A stretch of DNA of 64,000 nucleotides from Parapedobacter tibetensis (GTDB taxonomy: Bacteria > Bacteroidota > Bacteroidia > Sphingobacteriales > Sphingobacteriaceae). The notes under the pieces are model-generated. The model made no database searches. It had not been told where the DNA came from and worked only from the letters and a program-made list of their open reading frames with translations. The translations under genes and the position numbers were made by a program. Location of the stretch: NCBI RefSeq assembly GCF_024704835.1, contig NZ_JAMXBE010000010.1, positions 105,095-169,094 of the forward strand. Direction: 5' to 3'. Below, one piece after another: positions 1 through 9,498 of the stretch (position 1 is its first letter; each line of letters opens with the position of its first letter).

Positions 1-4
1 GGCA

Positions 5-964
5 ATGTTGATTGACTCACTCAAGAAGAAGGGGCAACGAGTAAAATACGATGATCTGCGCGATGCATCAAAAAAAAGTGCTACTAAGAAAATGATGGCG
101 GAATCACAGGCGATGCGGAAAGTTTTCGACTTCTTTCACTTACAGCTTAAGGCAAAGGAAAGGCCACTCAAATTAAAGAGGTTTGTAAGTTATGCCGTTT
201 ATAGGGATACCGTATACGGTGTGCTGATCAAAGAGAAAATTTCATCAGGAAAAGCATCGTTCGAGTATTCTATTTCTGATAATGTGTTGAAAATGGAAAC
301 ACATAATATCCGAAGTTTTTGTATGGATACTAAAGGTTTAGACATTCCCGACATCAGGGAGCTTCGGGTTGTGTTAAACGGACGGGCTTTAAAGCCCATC
401 GATATGGTAATCCGTAATGACCTTTGGGAGGCTACCATGCCCGTACCACGTAGACAATCCAAAGGCACCGGTTATGAAAACTATATTCCATTGAATGCGA
501 TTTTTAAGCAGCATTTTGCTGTGGTTCGGCCTGAATCGGCTGATACGGTTGTTGACAGCATATTGCATGCGATAAGGTCAGTTTGGCGGGATGAGTATTT
601 CAAAGATATCAGAATAATTGACGAGGCAGAAATACAGCGAGCACTTGACGCTAATACAAACTTAATATATATTGATAATGCTGGGTTAGACTGTATACCG
701 GATTCCATCGCATCAGCGATGGGCTTAAGTTATGATGGCGATGCTATTGGTTTTAAAGGGAAAAGCTATAATGCCAATAACATTTCCTATGCTTTTGTTT
801 CGGATAATAAGACAGAGGGGCCACGTAGCTTAACAATTGGCACGACCAGTAATATGATTTCGAGAGAGTTTCTGCAGGAAATCATCCAACGAGGTTGGTT
901 ACCATTTATGGTTTGGAACAACCGTAGTGGACATTCATTGATAGACGTCAACTATAGGTATTAG
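5..964 (+). CDS. C-terminal part of a probable secreted alpha/beta-hydrolase (prolyl-oligopeptidase-like), 5' truncated
   Basis: The reading frame is open to the window edge, so the ATG at 5 is probably internal and the true start lies outside. The first ~50 residues (a charged stretch ending in RKVFDFFHLQLK) look like the last helix of an alpha/beta-hydrolase fold. After it comes a beta-rich tail with paired strands, as in large secreted esterases and peptidases of Bacteroidota that carry an extra C-terminal domain. No catalytic Ser or Asp/His motif can be assigned in what is visible. It is separated from the sialidase-like gene downstream by 266 bp that contain a promoter, so it need not belong to the sialoglycan island. 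The family assignment is an inference from layout, not from a signature motif. Confidence 0.45.
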   Translation: MLIDSLKKKGQRVKYDDLRDASKKSATKKMMAESQAMRKVFDFFHLQLKAKERPLKLKRFVSYAVYRDTVYGVLIKEKISSGKASFEYSISDNVLKMETHNIRSFCMDTKGLDIPDIRELRVVLNGRALKPIDMVIRNDLWEATMPVPRRQSKGTGYENYIPLNAIFKQHFAVVRPESADTVVDSILHAIRSVWRDEYFKDIRIIDEAEIQRALDANTNLIYIDNAGLDCIPDSIASAMGLSYDGDAIGFKGKSYNANNISYAFVSDNKTEGPRSLTIGTTSNMISREFLQEIIQRGWLPFMVWNNRSGHSLIDVNYRY

Positions 965-1053
965 TACTTGATTTCTATGTCATCCGTAGCTGAGTGATCA
1001 GAAACTGGAGAAGTGAACATCCGATGCGCCGGAATTCTGTAAAGAAAAAATAT

Positions 1054-1102
1054 TTTGGTATATAACAGTAAAGTGTTTATATTTATCAATATGTAGGTCA
1101 TA
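1054..1102 (+). promoter_or_regulatory. Promoter plus operator, degenerate copy 1 of the six-copy cassette
   Basis: TTTG at 1054-1057, 20-nt spacer, TATATTTA at 1078-1085 (one base off the TAnnTTTG box), 4 nt, then TATGTAGGTCATA at 1090-1102, which keeps TATG-N5-CATA of the full operator TATGTTCTACATA. It lies 128 nt before the sialidase-like gene at 1231. Geometry is identical to the five stronger copies. The rest of the 965-1230 gap shows nothing else recognisable apart from a CCAAT at 1142. Confidence 0.6.
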
Positions 1103-1230
1103 ATACTTTAATGGCCTAGTGCAGCGGACAAGATAATATAACCAATGAAACTAGTTAAGGATGGTGTAGTAGATTATTTACCTGTTTTGCACTGGATTTA
1201 TTAATGCTGCGTCCACACTGATATCAAAAT

Positions 1231-2994
1231 ATGGCTTTTTTAAAAATATCCTGGTCTTTCCTCGCTTTGTATGGCATACTCGTTGTCGTGCCGGATGTTC
1301 ATTCACAAACGTTGGAAATATTCAATCCGCTGTCGGATCAGGTGTATAGTGACGATTTTGACGACGAAACGGAAGCGAGGAGCCCAAGCCATTGGATAGA
1401 AAACAATAGGCACGATTACTGGTCTGTCGTCAGGGGTGATGCCAATAAAGCGTATCGTGTGAAGAGCAACGAAGTTTCGACCTATTCGTGGCTGCATGTA
1501 TTCGAAAAGAACGTCACATTCGATGTCCGCTTCAAGGTCGTTGAAATTGCTGAAGAGGATGCTGAACTAAAGTTTGCGGTGCGGTTCAATGATTATGAAG
1601 CGCTGGTATACGTGGGATATGATTTCAAAACCGAAAAATGGTATATCGCCGAACAACGGGGTAAGGATTTTGAGCAGGTCAATTTTGAGCAGGTCATAGA
1701 TGTCAGCCGCAATTTGGAGCCGTTGAAACGGGGCGATTGGCACAATATTCGGGTGCTTTCTAATAATGAGACAGTGACGGTTTATATTGACGACATGACG
1801 CGACCCAAATTATGGGCTACGGATATCAGGCACCAGTCTCCGGGGCGCGTGGCTTTGAGCGCATACAACGCTACCGTTGACTTTGATGATGTGGTGCTGA
1901 ACCTCCGGAGTGGGCAAGGTCGGGTAAACGAGGGTGTATTGGAATACACGATAGGGGATGACGATCGCTTTAGGGAAGGCGCGTCGATTGTGGAAAAAAG
2001 CAACGGTGATCTCTTGCTATTGCATCGTGCAGAAGAATTCCACTCCTCGGATCAAGGCCAAACGTTCACAGGTCCATACCCGTTTAGTTGGCCAAAGAAC
2101 GAGCATGGGCATCATAGCGTCCTCCGGTTACAATCGGGGAAGCTGTTGAATATGGTAGCAGAGCGTTTCGGCCAAGGGGCACGATTTAGAGCCAAACTTT
2201 CAAGCGATGATGGTGCTACCTGGGCGGATGGAGGGGTGACATGGGAAGCCTATCGCGAAGGGCTCCCCGGCAAATCCGAAGTGATTGTAATGAATGATAA
2301 ATTGACCCAGGTGCCCGGCGGACGGGTCTTCTTCGTGGTGCCAGCCAGAAAAGACGATGGAGAGAAAATAGTCGGTCATAAAACAGAAATCTATTATTCG
2401 GATGACGAAGGTAAAACGTGGAACCAATCGAAGAACGACTCGGACGACTTCACGAAGCTCAGCCGGTATGCGGAAGGGAAAGTCATCCAAACCTCGGACG
2501 GGACATTAAGATTGTATACCCCCTGGACCCACGCCCACAGCGTGCGGTATTCGGAATCCCACGACAACGGGGAGACCTGGAAGGGGGACTTTGCGTTGGA
2601 TCAATTCAGGAACGCAAGGTCATCCTTTGCCTTGATACAGGACATGTATGCATCACGACCTACGTTTTACATGGTATGGGTATATAATAACATGTATGAT
2701 ACGGACATTGTGTTTTTACCTCGTTCGCGGTTGGGCTTAGCCAGAAGCTATGATGGTATCAATTGGGAGTACATGATGGATGTGGAGCGGTGGATAAGCC
2801 CAGCCAAGAAAGATAGACGGATAATCACCCAGATTCTTGATCCGAGCCTGACCGCCACAGACAAATATCTGTATGTGACCATCGGCCGGTCCGACCGGGC
2901 AGCCGACAATGGCCACAATCATCAGCGGCTGCGGGTATACCGGATTGAGAAAGCGAAATTGCATCCCTACGCCACATGGCCTAACGAATTTTAA
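1231..2994 (+). CDS. Secreted BNR/sialidase-like protein with N-terminal lectin-like domain
   Basis: 587 aa. A signal peptide (about residues 1-25, ending VHSQ) is followed by a beta-rich domain (about 35-230; WHNIRVLSNNETVTVYIDD is typical of concanavalin-like/3-keto-disaccharide-hydrolase folds), then a beta-propeller with Asp boxes: SSDQGQTF, SSDDGATW, YSDDEGKTW, SHDNGETW. The sialidase (F/Y)RIP motif is absent; at the equivalent place it reads FREGASIVEKSNGDLLLLH. It may therefore be a sialidase-fold protein with another specificity or a binding role. It is a single-gene unit behind the variant promoter/operator at 1054-1102. A 14-nt direct repeat (1667-1680 and 1682-1695) duplicates FEQVN within the lectin domain. 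Fold is fairly certain; sialidase activity is not. Confidence 0.75.
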   Translation: MAFLKISWSFLALYGILVVVPDVHSQTLEIFNPLSDQVYSDDFDDETEARSPSHWIENNRHDYWSVVRGDANKAYRVKSNEVSTYSWLHVFEKNVTFDVRFKVVEIAEEDAELKFAVRFNDYEALVYVGYDFKTEKWYIAEQRGKDFEQVNFEQVIDVSRNLEPLKRGDWHNIRVLSNNETVTVYIDDMTRPKLWATDIRHQSPGRVALSAYNATVDFDDVVLNLRSGQGRVNEGVLEYTIGDDDRFREGASIVEKSNGDLLLLHRAEEFHSSDQGQTFTGPYPFSWPKNEHGHHSVLRLQSGKLLNMVAERFGQGARFRAKLSSDDGATWADGGVTWEAYREGLPGKSEVIVMNDKLTQVPGGRVFFVVPARKDDGEKIVGHKTEIYYSDDEGKTWNQSKNDSDDFTKLSRYAEGKVIQTSDGTLRLYTPWTHAHSVRYSESHDNGETWKGDFALDQFRNARSSFALIQDMYASRPTFYMVWVYNNMYDTDIVFLPRSRLGLARSYDGINWEYMMDVERWISPAKKDRRIITQILDPSLTATDKYLYVTIGRSDRAADNGHNHQRLRVYRIEKAKLHPYATWPNEF

Positions 2995-3062
2995 CCTAGC
3001 GATAATCATAAGACACTCCTCGTGACAAGCAGTTGGTATTGCTCTGGCGATTTCCAGAATAA

Positions 3063-3112
3063 TTTGGAATTGTAAATATATTGTTTCTATATTTGTTGAT
3101 ATGTTCTACATA
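3063..3112 (+). promoter_or_regulatory. Promoter plus palindromic operator, copy 2
   Basis: TTTG at 3063-3066, 21-nt spacer, TATATTTG at 3088-3095 (perfect Bacteroidota TAnnTTTG box), 4 nt, TATGTTCTACATA at 3100-3112 (5-bp inverted repeat with TCT centre). The expected transcription start falls inside the inverted repeat. The leader to the ATG at 3140 is short and contains CCAAT at 3124. An ATG inside the operator (3101) is in frame with the gene but cannot be a normal start. Confidence 0.85.
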
Positions 3113-3139
3113 ATAAAGTGGAGCCAATTATTGACCCAT

Positions 3140-4600
3140 ATGAAACGCCCAAGACCATTCACCGCGATTGTATTGTTATTACTGGTGACCCTATGCAACA
3201 TCAGCATGGCGGCTGCCCAGCCTCCGCAAAAACCGAATATCATTGTATTTCTTGTCGATGATCTGGGATATAGCGATGTGAGTTGCTACGGTAGTGATTA
3301 CTATGAAACCCCTCATATCGATCAGCTGGCCGAATCGGGGATGCGGTTTACCGATGCATATGCCAGCAGCACGCTCTGCTCGCCGACACGGGCAAGCCTA
3401 CTCACCGGCAAAAATCCCGCTCGTTTACACATTACCCATGCCATTCCCATTCAGGGATACAGACGTATCGATGGGGGAAAGGGTACCCCGTTGAAAGATG
3501 CGGACTATGTGATGAACCTGCCACTGGAGGAAGTGACGATCGCCGAGGCGTTGAAGGTTGGTGGCTATGCCACTGCCAGTATCGGCAAATGGCATGTCTG
3601 CGATGACTTAGCCTATTACCCCGAATACCAGGGTTTTGATGTCAACATCGGCGGCAACCACCATGGACATACGGGCGAACATTTCTATCCATACCACGGC
3701 CGGTGGCGGATGGCGGAGGGTCATCCCTGGGTAGAATGGAACACACTCCCTGATGGGGAACAGGGGGAGTATCTAACCGACCGGTTGACCGCTGAAGCGG
3801 TCGATTTTATAGCAGACAACAGCGATAGGCCTTTCTTTCTATATTTATCTCACTATGCCGTGCATACACCGATCCACGCGAAAAAGGACATTCAGGAGCG
3901 TTATGAACAGAAGGCCCCGGATTCGCTGAAAGGGCATGTGAAACCGGCCTACGCCGCCATGATTGAAAGCGTTGATGCCAGCATGGGAGCCATCATGGAA
4001 AAACTAGCGGCCTCCGGGCTTGCGGAAAATACCATTGTGATCTTTGCCTCCGACAACGGGGGGCATGGTAGACAGACGTCGAATTATCCCTTCCGGGGCA
4101 ACAAGGGCAACTTCTATGAAGGCGGAATCCGGGTGCCACTGATCGTCCGCTGGCCGGGGGTCACCAACCGGACGTCGGTTTCGGAAACGCCGGTGATCAC
4201 GACTGACCTCTATCCGAGTATACTGGACATGGTGGGCCTGCCCCTGATGCCCGATCAGCATCGGGACGGTGTCAGCTTGGTTCCTGTGCTCAAGCAGGAG
4301 GGGACGCTGGCACGGGAGGCGCTTTATTGGCATTTTCCGAATTATGTAGGTACCGGCCATCCCAATCCAGCTACTCCGCTAAGCGCAATCCGGTATCACG
4401 ACTGGAAGCTGATCGAATCCCTCGAAGATGGCACGCTGGAGCTGTATGATTTGAAGACTGATCAGGAAGAATTGTATAATTTAGCCTCGTCAAATAGGAA
4501 AATGGCCAAATCCCTCCAGCAGATGCTGGAGATATGGAGAAACCAAATCGATGTACAGATGCCCGAGATCAATCCTGCATACCAAAAAACAGAAAAATGA
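3140..4600 (+). CDS. Secreted sulfatase (S1 family, arylsulfatase A/GalNAc-sulfatase-like)
   Basis: Starting at ATG 3140 gives 486 aa with a clean signal peptide (about 1-27, ending AAAQ). An upstream in-frame ATG at 3101 lies inside the operator and is rejected. Metal-binding Asp pair is in FLVDDLGYSD (D40, D41). The formylglycine signature is CSPTRASLLTG with Cys80 as the residue to be oxidised. Further sulfatase blocks: GKWHV, FASDNGGHG and GGIRVPLIVRWPG. The PARLH and VPLIVRWPG blocks relate it to the sulfatase at 43434. It would remove sulfate esters from host-type glycans in the periplasm or at the surface. First gene of a two-sulfatase operon; its stop overlaps the next start (ATGA). 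Substrate position cannot be told from sequence. Confidence 0.92.
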   Translation: MKRPRPFTAIVLLLLVTLCNISMAAAQPPQKPNIIVFLVDDLGYSDVSCYGSDYYETPHIDQLAESGMRFTDAYASSTLCSPTRASLLTGKNPARLHITHAIPIQGYRRIDGGKGTPLKDADYVMNLPLEEVTIAEALKVGGYATASIGKWHVCDDLAYYPEYQGFDVNIGGNHHGHTGEHFYPYHGRWRMAEGHPWVEWNTLPDGEQGEYLTDRLTAEAVDFIADNSDRPFFLYLSHYAVHTPIHAKKDIQERYEQKAPDSLKGHVKPAYAAMIESVDASMGAIMEKLAASGLAENTIVIFASDNGGHGRQTSNYPFRGNKGNFYEGGIRVPLIVRWPGVTNRTSVSETPVITTDLYPSILDMVGLPLMPDQHRDGVSLVPVLKQEGTLAREALYWHFPNYVGTGHPNPATPLSAIRYHDWKLIESLEDGTLELYDLKTDQEELYNLASSNRKMAKSLQQMLEIWRNQIDVQMPEINPAYQKTEK

Positions 4601-6051
4601 GATCCATTCAATCCAAACTTTTCGTTGTGCTCTGCCTGGTGTTGAGTAGTCTGCAGGTGCTTGCCCAAGGGGACGAAAAACGTAAGAATGTCCTTTTCTT
4701 CCTGGTAGACGACCTTCGGCCGAACCTGAGGTGCTATGGTGATCAACGCGCGTTGACACCGAATATTGACAGATTAGCAAAGCAAGGCATCCTATTCAAC
4801 AACGCCCATTGCCAACAAGCCGTGTGCAGTCCCTCGCGGACCTCCATGCTGACCGGATTGCGGCCGGATGAGACGGGCGTTTACGACCTGCAAAGCCATT
4901 TCAGGGATCATGTGCCCCATGCCATAACACTTCCCCAGCGGTTTAAAAATCAGGGTTATTTCACGACAGGCGTCGGAAAAATCTTCCATAACTCAAAAAA
5001 CACCCTCGATCCCATCTCGTGGACGAAGGAAGTATCGCCGGTGAGCGGCACCACCTATGTGCTCCCTGAAAACCGACATGGAGGCGGCAAGCAGCGCATT
5101 ACGGAAATGGCCGATGTGCCTGACACCGCATATGCCGACGGAATGATAGCCGAGGGTGCCATCTGCTTGCTGGAGGAGGCTAACCAGCTAGATGACCCTT
5201 TTTTTATTGCGGTAGGCTTTAAGAAACCGCATGCGCCCTTTTGCGCACCAAGGAGGTATTGGGACCTGTACGACCGTTCGGCATTTCGTGCGACGGATAA
5301 GGCCCGACCCATAGGCAGCCCGGATCTGGCATTTCATCAATGGCAGGAACTCAGGGGGTATAATGATATTCCGGATGAAGGCGGCATTTCGCCCGAACAG
5401 GAGCAAGAAATCATCCATGGATATTACGCCTGCATCAGCTATGTAGACACACAAATCGGAAAAGTAATGGATCGATTGGAAACACTTGGTTTGAGTGACA
5501 ATACGGTTATTGTGCTTTGGGGTGACCATGGTTACCACCTGGGGGAGCAGGATTTATGGTGTAAATCCACCAATTTTGAGTTGGATACCCGGGTGCCGTT
5601 GATCGTTGCATCACCCGGTATGCGAGGAAATGGCAGCAAGACCGATGCCATGGTGGAATCCGTGGATATTTATCCCACGTTGAATGACTTGTGTGGCATT
5701 ATGCCGATGGATGGCTTGTCCGGAATCAGTTTACGGCCACTGTTGGACAATCCCTCGGCAGTATGGGGATACCCTGCTTTTAGTCAGTTTGTGCGGCCTT
5801 ATCAGGCCATTCTCAAAAAAAACAGGCCAACACATATGGGGTACTCGGTTCGCCTAGCAGGGTGGCGGTGTACGTATTGGTATGATTTGGAAAAAAATGC
5901 CGTGGTTGAACGGGAGTTGTATCGGCTGGATGGTCACGGCCCTGAACGTGAAAACGTTACAGGCCAGCATGCGGTATCCGAGGTGGAAGCGCAGCTGGCT
6001 GTACTGATCGATCAGTACAGCCATAATACGTACGTGAAATCAAGCCGGTAA
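4597..6051 (+). CDS. Secreted sulfatase (iduronate-2-sulfatase-like, S1)
   Basis: Start chosen at ATG 4597, which overlaps the previous stop as ATGA and begins a signal peptide (1-24, ending VLAQ); a longer in-frame reading from 4534 lies inside the preceding gene. Product 484 aa. Metal site FLVDDLRPNLRCYGD (D38, D39), formylglycine signature CSPSRTSMLTG with Cys77, then VGKIFH, KPHAPF, WGDHGYHLGEQ and DTRVPLIV blocks, all characteristic of iduronate-2-sulfatase-like enzymes. A paralog with the same blocks sits at 39292. The family name does not prove iduronate as substrate: this subfamily includes carbohydrate sulfatases acting on other sugars. Probably co-transcribed with the sulfatase at 3140. 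Confidence 0.92.
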   Translation: MRSIQSKLFVVLCLVLSSLQVLAQGDEKRKNVLFFLVDDLRPNLRCYGDQRALTPNIDRLAKQGILFNNAHCQQAVCSPSRTSMLTGLRPDETGVYDLQSHFRDHVPHAITLPQRFKNQGYFTTGVGKIFHNSKNTLDPISWTKEVSPVSGTTYVLPENRHGGGKQRITEMADVPDTAYADGMIAEGAICLLEEANQLDDPFFIAVGFKKPHAPFCAPRRYWDLYDRSAFRATDKARPIGSPDLAFHQWQELRGYNDIPDEGGISPEQEQEIIHGYYACISYVDTQIGKVMDRLETLGLSDNTVIVLWGDHGYHLGEQDLWCKSTNFELDTRVPLIVASPGMRGNGSKTDAMVESVDIYPTLNDLCGIMPMDGLSGISLRPLLDNPSAVWGYPAFSQFVRPYQAILKKNRPTHMGYSVRLAGWRCTYWYDLEKNAVVERELYRLDGHGPERENVTGQHAVSEVEAQLAVLIDQYSHNTYVKSSR

Positions 6052-6070
6052 TTAAAAAAATCAACTTTAA

Positions 6071-6119
6071 TTTGCATCGGATAGTAGAACTCCATATATT
6101 TGTGAATATGTTCTACATA
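6071..6119 (+). promoter_or_regulatory. Promoter plus palindromic operator, copy 3
   Basis: TTTG at 6071-6074, 20-nt spacer, TATATTTG at 6095-6102, 4 nt (TGAA instead of TTGA), TATGTTCTACATA at 6107-6119. It heads the 22-kb gene run that begins at 6248, leaving a leader of about 130-145 nt with CCAAT at 6130. Confidence 0.85.
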
Positions 6120-6247
6120 AGAACTAAAACCAATTATAAATTAGTGCCGTTATGTAATGTCAGGAAAAGCCAGAACCGTTAGTCAATGCAGGGAATAACA
6201 TACCTGCAAAGCCATTGAAATTAACCCAATTTAAAAATGCCTAAAAT

Positions 6248-7756
6248 ATGATCAACAAATACACCGCTTTCACGTATTGCTTGCTCTTGATCCACTTGGT
6301 CATTTCATGTTCAAGAGAGGACACGATGTTTTTGGATCCGCCATTGGAAGCAGCGATTGAAGCGGATCTCCGCGAAATTCAGGTGGGCGACACCGTGAGG
6401 TTCAGCGATATCTCAGCTGGTCTTCCTTCGCAGTGGAAATGGATTTTTGAGGGCGGGAGCCCCGGGGAAAGCGTGGTGCACAGTCCTATTGTGGTCTATG
6501 ATACGGCGGGAACCTACCCCGTGACGTTGGAAGTACGGAGAGGGGATAAGGTTTCATCCATTACAATCCCAGACTTTATCGACGTCGGTTACCGGGCCTT
6601 GGCCGCGGATTTCACCACCGATACCACCACCGTTAACCTGGGGGAACAAGTGCAGTTTACCGATCTTTCGGTGGGCTTCCCCGCGTCTTGGCAATGGGAG
6701 TTTTATGCAGCAAACGGAACGGTTGTCACATCTGAGGAGCAGCATCCGGAAATGACGTTTTCCAAGCCCGGCATTTATTCAGTGAAATTGACCGTATCAC
6801 ACCCGGGCGGAGAGGGCATGGTGGTCAAGGAGGAATACCTGACGGTTTTGAGTGCTAATCCACCGGAGGCCGAGTTTATGGCCAACAGCACCGGAGTAGC
6901 CGCAGGTGGCTCCATTACGTTTGAGAATAAGACTACGGGTGACGTTACCGGATGGACATGGACATTTGAAGGGGGGAGCCCCGCCACATCTACGGAGCTG
7001 AACCCTACGGTTGCGTATCATACGCCGGGAAGATACCGTGTGGTATTGGAAGCGTATGACGAAATCAGCACATCTACGAAAACAAGGGAAGGTTTTGTAT
7101 TGGTCGTACCTGCTGATGGCCTGGCGGCTTATTATCCGCTAGACGGGGACGGAAATGATATCGGGCCGATGGCGCAGCATGCGTCGATCATTGGCGACGT
7201 GGCTTTTGCTGATGCAAGCCGCTCCGATGTAGGAGCCGCAGCACAGTTCGAAGGTTCCGGCTTGCTGTTGGTTGCGGATGACCCGGCCTTCAACTTTGGC
7301 ACCAATGACTTCACCATCTCCTGTTGGTTGAATACCTCAAATACCAACCGGATGATGATCTGGGCTGAAAGCGGTGCAAATGGCGCCCGCGACAATCAAA
7401 CGTGGCTGCGCTTAAACGACAATGCACAACGGCAAATCCGGTTCGCGGTGGAGGATGGCAGCGGCGGTACCATTCAGAACAGCGATCACACAGTCTCGGA
7501 TGGCCAGTGGCACCACGTGGTGTGCGTGCGGGAAGGAAGGGTTTCTCGCGTCTACGTAGACGGTACATTGATCAAGGAAGGGACTGCGCCGGTTGTGAAG
7601 GACGTATCTAACAGCCAGGATTTTAAGATCGGTGCGCAGGAAACCGATGGCGGTGGGACTTATAGCAATTATTTCAATGGAATGATCGACGACTTTTTGG
7701 TGTACGACCGAGCACTGAGTGAGCAGGAAATTAGCAATTTGTTTGATTTGCAATGA
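6248..7756 (+). CDS. Surface lipoprotein with PKD domains and a C-terminal LamG/concanavalin-like domain
   Basis: 502 aa. Lipoprotein signal with lipobox Cys in LVISCSRE. Three PKD-type beta-sandwich repeats follow (about residues 30-115, 120-200, 205-285), each with a W-x-W/F and GTYPV-, GIYSV- or GRYRV-like end strand. The C-terminal ~200 residues (from LAAYYPLDGDGNDIG) form a LamG/concanavalin-like lectin domain with DFTISCWLNTS and WHHVVCVREGRVSRVYVDG. No catalytic motif is seen, so a surface glycan-binding role next to the sialidase is the best guess. First gene of the long run behind promoter copy 3; its stop overlaps the next start (ATGATG). Confidence 0.85.
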   Translation: MINKYTAFTYCLLLIHLVISCSREDTMFLDPPLEAAIEADLREIQVGDTVRFSDISAGLPSQWKWIFEGGSPGESVVHSPIVVYDTAGTYPVTLEVRRGDKVSSITIPDFIDVGYRALAADFTTDTTTVNLGEQVQFTDLSVGFPASWQWEFYAANGTVVTSEEQHPEMTFSKPGIYSVKLTVSHPGGEGMVVKEEYLTVLSANPPEAEFMANSTGVAAGGSITFENKTTGDVTGWTWTFEGGSPATSTELNPTVAYHTPGRYRVVLEAYDEISTSTKTREGFVLVVPADGLAAYYPLDGDGNDIGPMAQHASIIGDVAFADASRSDVGAAAQFEGSGLLLVADDPAFNFGTNDFTISCWLNTSNTNRMMIWAESGANGARDNQTWLRLNDNAQRQIRFAVEDGSGGTIQNSDHTVSDGQWHHVVCVREGRVSRVYVDGTLIKEGTAPVVKDVSNSQDFKIGAQETDGGGTYSNYFNGMIDDFLVYDRALSEQEISNLFDLQ

Positions 7757-9456
7757 TGCTCGAATATAAACGGATAATGGCTAAACGAAAACAACATATG
7801 TACCGGATGTGCAGCCTTCTTATGTTACTTTCATTCATAGTAGGCCAAGCGGTTGCCGATGGGAGCACTCCGCCGAAAGTGGTTCAAAGCCAGTTTCAGG
7901 TACCCGCATTGATCAATAAAACGGACAATCCGGTGCTAAAAATTAAGGTGACAATACCGGAGTCAGCAAAACGTGCGCAACTCGAAGCGATACAGCTGTC
8001 TACCGTAAGAACCACTGCCGTGAAGGATATCAAGGCAATCCGGGTCTATTATTACGGGAGTGATTCAATAGCCGGAGCGATGAATGAGGTTAAAAAGCAA
8101 CTTTTTGGCCAATCAACCGCTAGGGGTGGGGAAGTCCGCATCACTGGCAATCAACCATTGGATCCGGGCGATCATTTCCTATGGGTGTCTTATGAGCTGT
8201 TCGATGACACGAACTTGGATCATGTGATCTCGGCCAGTTGCCTCTCGCTGACGGTCGATGGGAAAACAACGGCTGTCGGCGCTATGGAGAGGCCCATCGG
8301 CCAACGGCTGGGGGTGGCCGTAAGGCGGCATCAGCAGGATGGCGTACATACGGCACGGATTCCGGGCTTGGCGAGGGCCAACGACGGAACCTTTTTGGCG
8401 ATATTTGACGCACGGTATGAAAGCGCACGCGATTTACAGGGGCACATCGATATCGGATTGCACCGGAGTACGGACAATGGCCAGACCTGGGAACCCTTGC
8501 AGATTGCCATGGACATGGGAGAATGGGGTGGGCTACCGCAGAAATTCAACGGTGTATCTGATGCCTCTATTTTGGTAGACAAAAACTCAAACACCATGTA
8601 TATCGCCGGTCTGTGGATGCATGGCATTATCAATGAACAGGGCAAATGGATAGCAGGGCTCCATGAAAACAGTGACGATTGGAATCACCAATGGCGGAAC
8701 AAAGCCTCCCAATCGGGATTCGGCGAGCGTCAGACATCCCAATTCCTGATCGTGAAAAGTACCGATGGGGGAAAAACATGGAATGAACCGGTCAACCTAA
8801 CCCGCATGTGCAAGAAAGAAGAATGGTGGCTATGGGCGCCTGCTCCCGGCAATGGCATCACACTGGCCGACGGTACACTGGTGTTGCCCACGCAAGGAAG
8901 GGACGAAAAGGGGAGATCCTTTTCAAACATCACCTATAGCACCGATGGTGGAAATACTTGGAAGACCAGTAATCCGGCCTATTCGGGTACAACGGAATGT
9001 GCAGTTGTTCAACTGAGTGACAACAGCTTGATGCTGAATATGCGGTCCGGCAGGAACAAGGGTAAGCTGGGCGACGACAATGGTCGGGCCATTGCCGTGA
9101 CCAACGACTTAGGTACTTCCTGGCAAGCGCATCCATCGTCGTTTGGGGCACTTCCAGAACCGGTTTGTATGGCGAGTCTGTATAAGCACGAATATCAAGC
9201 CGACGGCGTAAGGCAGTCGATGCTGTTGTTTTCAAACCCAAATTCAAAACAATTCAGAGAAAATATGACCATTAAGATTAGTCACGACGATGGGAACACC
9301 TGGCCGGAGGATCATTGGATATTACTGGATGAGGGCCGTAGCCGGGGATATTCCTGTTTAACAACGGTAGACGAGCGTCATATGGGTATACTGTATGAGA
9401 GCAGCCAGGCGGACTTGGTTTTCCAGCGAATTGACGTTCGTGCCTATCAACGCTGA
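7753..9456 (+). CDS. Exo-alpha-sialidase (GH33) with N-terminal sialidase domain
   Basis: 567 aa; start at 7753 (ATGA coupling with the previous gene) or the in-frame ATG at 7777, which better fits a signal peptide ending AVAD. Residues ~35-180 are the beta-sandwich domain often found before bacterial sialidase catalytic domains. The propeller carries RIPGLA (first Arg of the triad), FDARYESARDLQGHIDIG (catalytic Asp region), Asp boxes STDNGQTW, STDGGKTW, STDGGNTW and SHDDGNTW, TECAVVQL (Glu that activates the nucleophile), NMRSGRN (second Arg), FRENM (third Arg) and RGYSCL (Tyr nucleophile). This full set supports active removal of terminal sialic acid. It is the most canonical sialidase of the window. 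Confidence 0.95.
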   Translation: MMLEYKRIMAKRKQHMYRMCSLLMLLSFIVGQAVADGSTPPKVVQSQFQVPALINKTDNPVLKIKVTIPESAKRAQLEAIQLSTVRTTAVKDIKAIRVYYYGSDSIAGAMNEVKKQLFGQSTARGGEVRITGNQPLDPGDHFLWVSYELFDDTNLDHVISASCLSLTVDGKTTAVGAMERPIGQRLGVAVRRHQQDGVHTARIPGLARANDGTFLAIFDARYESARDLQGHIDIGLHRSTDNGQTWEPLQIAMDMGEWGGLPQKFNGVSDASILVDKNSNTMYIAGLWMHGIINEQGKWIAGLHENSDDWNHQWRNKASQSGFGERQTSQFLIVKSTDGGKTWNEPVNLTRMCKKEEWWLWAPAPGNGITLADGTLVLPTQGRDEKGRSFSNITYSTDGGNTWKTSNPAYSGTTECAVVQLSDNSLMLNMRSGRNKGKLGDDNGRAIAVTNDLGTSWQAHPSSFGALPEPVCMASLYKHEYQADGVRQSMLLFSNPNSKQFRENMTIKISHDDGNTWPEDHWILLDEGRSRGYSCLTTVDERHMGILYESSQADLVFQRIDVRAYQR

Positions 9457-9498
9457 TTAGATGACCTGTTTTAATATTACCCAATTATCATTCAAATT

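Noticed and set aside
3101..3139. ATG at 3101 as the start of the first sulfatase
   Set aside because: It lies inside the operator TATGTTCTACATA, at or before the expected transcription start, and adds 13 residues before a good signal peptide that begins at 3140.
4597..6051. Iduronate desulfation (glycosaminoglycan locus) as the main role of the island
   Set aside because: No polysaccharide lyase, unsaturated uronyl hydrolase or heparinase is present, whereas sialidases, NanA and O-acetylesterases are; the family name of the sulfatase is not enough.
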